Part shown: positions 20,197-24,287 of the stretch, one piece after another | How positions within the stretch are numbered: position 1 is the stretch's first letter | Layout: every line of letters begins with the position of its first letter | Source: Pigoraptor vietnamica | Taxonomy: Eukaryota; Opisthokonta; Filasterea | Length of the DNA stretch: 24,287 bases | Assembly: GCA_943704525.1 (NCBI GenBank) | Contig: CALSCQ010002229.1 | Coordinates: 5,001-29,287 of the forward strand | Direction of reading: 5' to 3' | Notes under the pieces: model-generated | Seen by the model: only the letters and a program-made list of their open reading frames with translations | The model's database searches: none | What the model was told of the DNA's origin: nothing | Program-made: the position numbers and the translations under genes

Positions 20197-21580
20197 TCAG
20201 TCTTGGTCGGCCGCCTCAATCACGGCGCGCGCGTGCGCATCGGCCTCTGCGATGAGCTCCTTGGACACGAGCTGGTGCTTACCGCCCGTCTCCTCGCACA
20301 CCCACGACATTTCAAGCTCAAACTCCTTGTCCTTCACCTCGTCGTGGATCGTGTGAATGATGCGCGCCACCTCCTTAAGCGCGTCTCGGCACGTGAGCTC
20401 GGACAGCTTCAGCTTCTCCAGCTCGGTCTTGGCCGCCTGCCGTCCCTTGCCAATCGCGCAAGCGTAGTAGCCCTGCATACAACAAAGGTAAATTGAGAAC
20501 GAGTTGCGCGCAAACCATCGAATGTGAACAACAAGGGACCCTTGGCATAGTAACACGAATAATGTGAGGAGCGCATAATCATCATCGAGTGATGTGAACA
20601 ACAGCGAGTGCCAACGCACCCATGACACTCCAGAAGGCTCGATCATGAACAGTTGGGGCCCCTCGTGGTCGTGGGTGCCGAGCATCACGCTCGCGCCAAA
20701 CGGCCGCACGCTCGAATACAGCGTGTAGGCCTGCACAAAGCCCGACACACGCTGCGACAACACCTGCAGAAACATAGAGAGCATGAGGACAGATGCCTTT
20801 CGCCCTGACTCACGCTGCGACAACACATGCAGAAACATAGAAAGCATGAGGAGAAATGCACGGGAAACCATGTCTCCTCTAAGCAAAGCATACATACAAA
20901 TGTAAGGACTGAGATCACACCTTCGCAGGAATGGGTGTCGTGTAAAACGAGCGGTAGTCGGCCGCCTCACTCCGCGCGCGGTTCACAATCTGGCGCGCGT
21001 CGGCAACGAGTCCCGCAATGGCCTAACAGCAGTGCCAATGAGAAGCAGCTCGAGCGACGCAAAACATCGGCGAATCGAGATGCAGTCACGGTCAACATAT
21101 CACCACACGCACCATGCCCACGTGTCGGTCGACTGTGAAGATGCGCTTGTTCGACGTCGGTTCAAGCAGCTTGGAAATCACGAGCTTCTCGACACCAAAC
21201 ACAACGCCATCCTTAACGCGCACACCAACGGCCGTCCTGAAAAAGAACCAGATGAAACGGCATCAGTAAGCAATCTTCAAAAGAAGTGTGTAGTGATCCT
21301 CACTTCTTGTGGTGACACACACCTCTTCTGAGACAGACACCCTACACACACTCACACGTGGGCGCGCGCGCACACACTTTGCGCACTCACCCGCTGTTCT
21401 CGACGGCTTTTGTGGCATACTCGACCTGAAAAACGCGCCCATCTGGCGAAAATGTCGTCGCCGAAAGGTCGTACTGAACACGGAAGGAAGAAGGGAAGAG
21501 GCCGAAACGAACAGATTGTCAGCCCGATGTGCCAGCCACGCATCGCATGCGACACTTACCCCTGTCCCAATGGAGCTCAT
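20197..21580 (-). CDS. PSMA3: 20S proteasome subunit alpha type-3 (alpha 7)
   Basis: Outer-ring alpha subunit of the 20S core particle, which gates and docks regulators and is not proteolytic. Six exons: 21560-21580, 21391-21473, 21113-21236, 20921-21022, 20620-20763, 20197-20472. All junctions keep phase and give 249 residues (human about 255). The N-terminus [20 protein letters not shown] and following [11 protein letters not shown] is the alpha-subunit signature that seals the gate. [61 protein letters not shown] and [20 protein letters not shown] match the alpha type-3 subunit closely. The acidic tail ends in AADQD and is shorter than the long acidic tail of animals. The first exon codes only seven residues. 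It sits head-to-head with the TFIIA gamma gene across 454 bp. A 63-bp tandem duplication overlaps the exon 5 acceptor. Confidence 0.97.
20741..20866 (-). repeat. 63-bp tandem duplication across the PSMA3 exon 5 acceptor
   Basis: Units 20741-20803 and 20804-20866 share most bases. The left unit holds the working 3' splice site (TTTCTGCAG|GTG) and the first codons VLSQRVSG. The upstream copy, inside the intron, has TGCATGTG in place of TGCAGGTG, so its acceptor AG is lost. It still carries a VLSQRESG-like coding remnant. Confidence 0.9.
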
Positions 21581-22034
21581 TCTCACAGCAAGCGCCTTCC
21601 CGCTGAAGAGAGGTGTAGCGCTCACACAAACAACAAATGAAACAGCGACGAGAGACTGAAGCGAAGAGGAGGACGCGTAGTTGATCGGTCAGCTGTGTCA
21701 GCTGTCGCCGGAACAAATGTTCAGAGGCGGCTGGTGACATCACACGTACGTCACGAAGCACGTGACGCCGAATTTGCTACCAAACAGCTGTGCCACACAA
21801 AAGTTTCTCGCAATAACGCCTTCACTCTTCCACTCGCGCGCGGCTTCAATCACTCGCGTGCCTTTCTGAGTTTCCCTTCTCTTTGTGTATATTTTGGCCT
21901 CGGCTGCCCTGTGGAGGCAAAACGGAAGGGCAAAAAAACCAAAGCGGTTTTAGTTTGGCAGAACTGAGGAAAACGAGAGCGACACTGCGGGTCGCAATCA
22001 GGTCGAACGGCCCCGAAAACGGGCCATCTCAAGG
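21581..22034. promoter_or_regulatory. Divergent promoter between PSMA3 and the TFIIA gamma gene
   Basis: 454 bp separate the two start codons, so one interval must serve both genes. It holds an inverted repeat CGTCAC (21749-21754)/GTGACG (21762-21767) that includes an E-box CACGTG (21759-21764). There is also a nearby CRE-like TGACATCA, a TATA-like TGTATATTTT near 21886, and TTTGCTACC at 21773-21781. The last is, on the PSMA3 strand, one base from the yeast proteasome element GGTGGCAAA. Motif roles are inferred. Confidence 0.55.
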
Positions 22035-23130
22035 ATGAGCCACGTCATCTACCACAACACGACGCTTGGGGCGACGCTGCAGGACACGCTCGACGAGTAC
22101 ACGGGCAGCAAGCAGATCACCCCGGAGGTCGCCGTCAAGATTCTCGCGCAGTTTGACCGCTCCTTCAAGTACATTATCGAGCGGCAAGTCAAGGATCGCG
22201 TGAACATCAAGGTGCGCTGTCGTCTGTCTGCGCACACTCCTTGCGCGCTGTCGTCTGTCTGCGCACACTCCTTGCGCGCTGTCGTCTGTCTGCGCACACT
22301 CCTTGCGCGGTGTCGTCTGTCTGCGCACACTCCTTGCGCGGTGTCGTCTGTCTGCGCACACTCCTTGCGCGGTGTCGTCTCTCTGCGCACACTCCTTGCG
22401 CGGTGTCGAATCACGTCGGTTGTTCCTACCGCTCCAAGCGCTCCAAGCGCTTTTGTTTGCGGAAAACTGCGGCTGATGAGTGGGGTGTTTTTTGTTCGAA
22501 TGCTTCTGCTTGCGTATGCTCACCGTGCACTTCAACTCTTCCGTCCTCGTGTGCGCGCTGGATGGGCTGCAGGCAAAGCTCAAATCGTACCGCAACTTTG
22601 AGAATGTGTGGACGTTTATAGTCACGGACGCCAAGATAAGGACCGACTCTGGGACGCACGCCTACGACAAGATCCGCATCATCGCCACGGGCTCAAAAGG
22701 TGAGCGCGAGTGCAATGTCTTGTGGCCCATTTGGGCGTGCCTGTGTGTTGCTCTTCTAGAGTTGGGCGAATGGTGTGTCATGTGTGGCGTCGATTGTGTC
22801 GTTGCATGGCTGTTGTACTTTTGGGTGCGCAAGCGTCTGCGTCGCGCGGTCGTTTTCTGTCGTTTATATATGTACAATCATGCGCGAGGACGTCGATTGT
22901 GGCGTTGTCGTTGCATAGCATGGCTGATATATTGTTGGGTGCGCGCAAGCGTAGGTGTCGCGCGGTCGTGTTTTGCTTTGATTCTGTCGTTTATTTATGC
23001 AGTTCTGACCCCTTTGAGTTTTCTGTACCAACGTTTGCCTCAGCCTGTGCATTTCTCACACTTGTTCGTTTAACTGCTGGCAGCGGAAGAGGAGAGCAAG
23101 GATGCCCACCATCATCCCGGCGACGAATGA
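22035..23130 (+). CDS. GTF2A2: Transcription initiation factor IIA small (gamma) subunit
   Basis: TFIIA gamma pairs with TFIIA alpha/beta to stabilise TBP on promoter DNA for RNA polymerase II. Exons 22035-22211, 22573-22699 and 23084-23130 join in phase 0 and phase 1 to give 116 residues (human 109). The N-terminal helical part has YHNTTLGATLQDTLDE and ITPEVAVKILAQFD, then VKDRVNIK at the first junction. The C-terminal beta part has AKLKSYRNFENVWTFIVTDA and DKIRIIATGSK. The short third exon adds an acidic, His-containing tail ending PGDE. The start is the first ATG after the divergent promoter and matches the family's start. Intron 1 (361 nt) begins with a 31-bp tandem repeat. Intron 2 (384 nt) contains an older duplication. 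Confidence 0.95.
22214..22408 (+). repeat. 31-bp tandem repeat, six copies, at the start of TFIIA gamma intron 1
   Basis: Units start at 22214, 22245, 22276, 22307, 22338 and 22369, each like GCGCTGTCGTCTGTCTGCGC followed by ACACTCCTTGC. A partial copy trails to about 22408. Only one or two bases differ between units. The array starts 2 nt inside the intron, directly after the donor GT. Confidence 0.95.
22789..23002 (+). repeat. Imperfect tandem duplication in TFIIA gamma intron 2
   Basis: Bases 22789-22873 and 22892-23002 both begin GTCGATTGTG. Both then contain GTTGCAT, TTGGGTGCGC, CAAGCGT, GTCGCGCGGTCGT and CTGTCGTTTAT in the same order. Small insertions separate the copies, so the duplication is older than the 31-bp array. 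Confidence 0.8.
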
Positions 23131-23689
23131 CAGCACCTGCCACTCGTCGTGCCTATTGCGCGTCCTGTGAATAATATGCGCCTGCGTGTGCGCGCGTTCG
23201 CGTCTCGTTTCATACTGCGTGCGTCAAAGTGCTGCGTTCCGCAATTACCAACCGAATTTAAAGGACAAACAACATCTGCCGCTGTTGGAGCCACGAATTG
23301 AAAGCGTCCAACTACTCCCAACGTACACGACGTGAAAATTGAATATAATGAGCCCCAAACTGCCAAACGCACGCACGGCGGTCCACATGGCGCGCGAGAG
23401 AGCGTGCCCACAAACCCACGACGCACGCAAAAAACGGGCAAAGAAACAAACGCGAAAACACCCCAGACGCAATTCGCACGCAGACGCACGCGCGCAACAA
23501 CTGACGAAGAAACCCCCGCAACGGAGGTCTACCGCGAAGAGCCGTATAAACGAGCATCGAAAGAAAAAACGCTGCCAGCTGCCGCCAAAGCAGAGCCGCC
23601 CCACACACACTCGCGGAACGCCAGGTCCAACACGAAGTGCACGACGTAAAGCAGTCGCTATGACCGGCAAAAGGCTTTCCCTCATCGGC
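23131..23689. other. Spacer between convergent gene ends
   Basis: The TFIIA gamma gene and the phosphatase gene end towards each other here. No gene, RNA or canonical AATAAA was found on either strand. Several open frames of 75-230 codons cross the region but have no recognisable content or splice context. Confidence 0.55.
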
Positions 23690-24176
23690 TCAGTTGGACG
23701 CCTCGCTGCTCGACTGGGCGCACTTCTTCGCGAGGTCCTCGTACGTGCCTCCGGGGGGCAGGAAGGCGACAATCACGGCCGTCATGTTGTCGCAGCCGAC
23801 GCCGCCAATGTGGCTCTCGGGCGCGAGGCACGCGTCGAGCAGTTCCTCGACAATCTTCTCGAGTGGCACAAGGCGCGCGATGCGAGAACGGATGAAATCG
23901 ACGACGTCCTGGTTGCTCATCACGTCCCAGATGCCTGCGTGCGTGTGCGTGTGCGCGCATGTGCGTGCGTGCGTATGTGTGTCGGGAAGAAAGGAATGAG
24001 AAGATATCACACAAAAGTGCTGAGAATAGCATAGCGTTGATAATTCAACGTTTCCTACGCAAAAAGCGCCAGACTCTGCTCACGCAAGGAGACAGGGAAG
24101 AGCCACTCACCGTCGCACGCGAGGACGATAAACTCTTCCCTCTCCGTCAGTGGTTTTGTGATGACCTCAGGGAACA
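23690..24176 (-). CDS. PP2C-family Ser/Thr protein phosphatase, C-terminal part (runs off right edge)
   Basis: PPM/PP2C metal-dependent phosphatases remove phosphate from Ser/Thr using two Mg/Mn ions held by aspartates. Two exons are seen: 24111-24176, with acceptor CTTGCAG and donor GTGAGT, and 23690-23934. They join in phase 1 across a 176-nt intron that is TG/CA-rich near its acceptor. Together they give about 102 residues. The reading is [20 protein letters not shown] followed by [17 protein letters not shown], then [20 protein letters not shown]. The Asp in LACDG and the Asp in GCDNMT are the two C-terminal metal ligands of the family. The tail after IVAFLPPG is short and ends SSSEASN. 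The incoming phase is 1, so more exons lie beyond the window. The C-runs near 24270 are in that next intron. Confidence 0.94.
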
Positions 24177-24287
24177 CTGCAAGAAGCAGGCGTACGTTCA
24201 ACAACAAGCTACAAAAGCAGCTGAAGAACAAACACATGCACCCCTCCCACACACATCACGCAGTATTCCCCCCCCCCTATTCCCCCC

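Noticed and set aside
22214-22408. Regular 31-bp repeats suggesting a CRISPR array
   Set aside because: Repeats are contiguous with no unique spacers, lie in a eukaryotic intron, and have no cas genes nearby.
22029-22634. Minus-strand frames with RRQTTPRKECAQTDD-type repeats
   Set aside because: They are antisense readings of the 31-bp intronic repeat and the TFIIA gamma exons.

Overview
The window is nuclear DNA of a eukaryote, most likely a unicellular one. Its protein-coding genes are interrupted by short spliceosomal introns (64 to about 500 nt). Donors are mostly GTGCGT, GTGAGT or GTACGT, and acceptors end in CAG or TAG. Coding DNA is GC-rich with strongly GC third positions, while introns and spacers are full of CA/TG, CAA, GACA and poly-C simple repeats. 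The proteins resemble those of animals and their protist relatives (for example a fused acyl-CoA-binding plus enoyl-CoA isomerase enzyme). A protist holozoan such as a choanoflagellate would fit, but the sequence does not prove it.

Layout from left to right: (1) a weak trace of a plus-strand gene end at the edge; (2) 667-2672 minus, a six-exon mitochondrial ECI2-type enoyl-CoA isomerase with an N-terminal acyl-CoA-binding domain; (3) 3254-17485 minus, an enormous gene (about 4,440 residues if it is a single gene) that I cannot assign to a family. Its upstream half is novel and mostly helical, its middle has a tyrosine-recombinase-like segment, and its downstream half holds five copies of a roughly 160-residue cysteine-rich module; (4) 17.5-20.2 kb, a long spacer with a promoter-like CCAAT cluster, about 1.1 kb of CA-rich satellite, a run of 29 C, a tRNA-Val(CAC) gene and degenerate tRNA-like fragments; (5) 20197-21580 minus, proteasome subunit alpha type-3 in six exons; (6) a 454-bp divergent promoter; (7) 22035-23130 plus, the TFIIA small (gamma) subunit in three exons; (8) 23690-24176 minus, the last two exons of a PP2C-family phosphatase that runs off the right edge.

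The recognised genes are ordinary housekeeping genes (fatty acid oxidation, proteasome, RNA polymerase II initiation, phosphatase signalling) and form no common pathway. The best candidate for something undescribed is the giant gene. It combines a recombinase-like segment with a large zinc-binding array, which could reflect a Crypton-like DNA transposon, a domesticated derivative, or a lineage-specific host DNA-binding protein. A second theme is that tandem duplications in three different genes each overlap a splice site.

All exon structures were worked out by hand from splice motifs, reading phase and remembered family sequences. No search was run.
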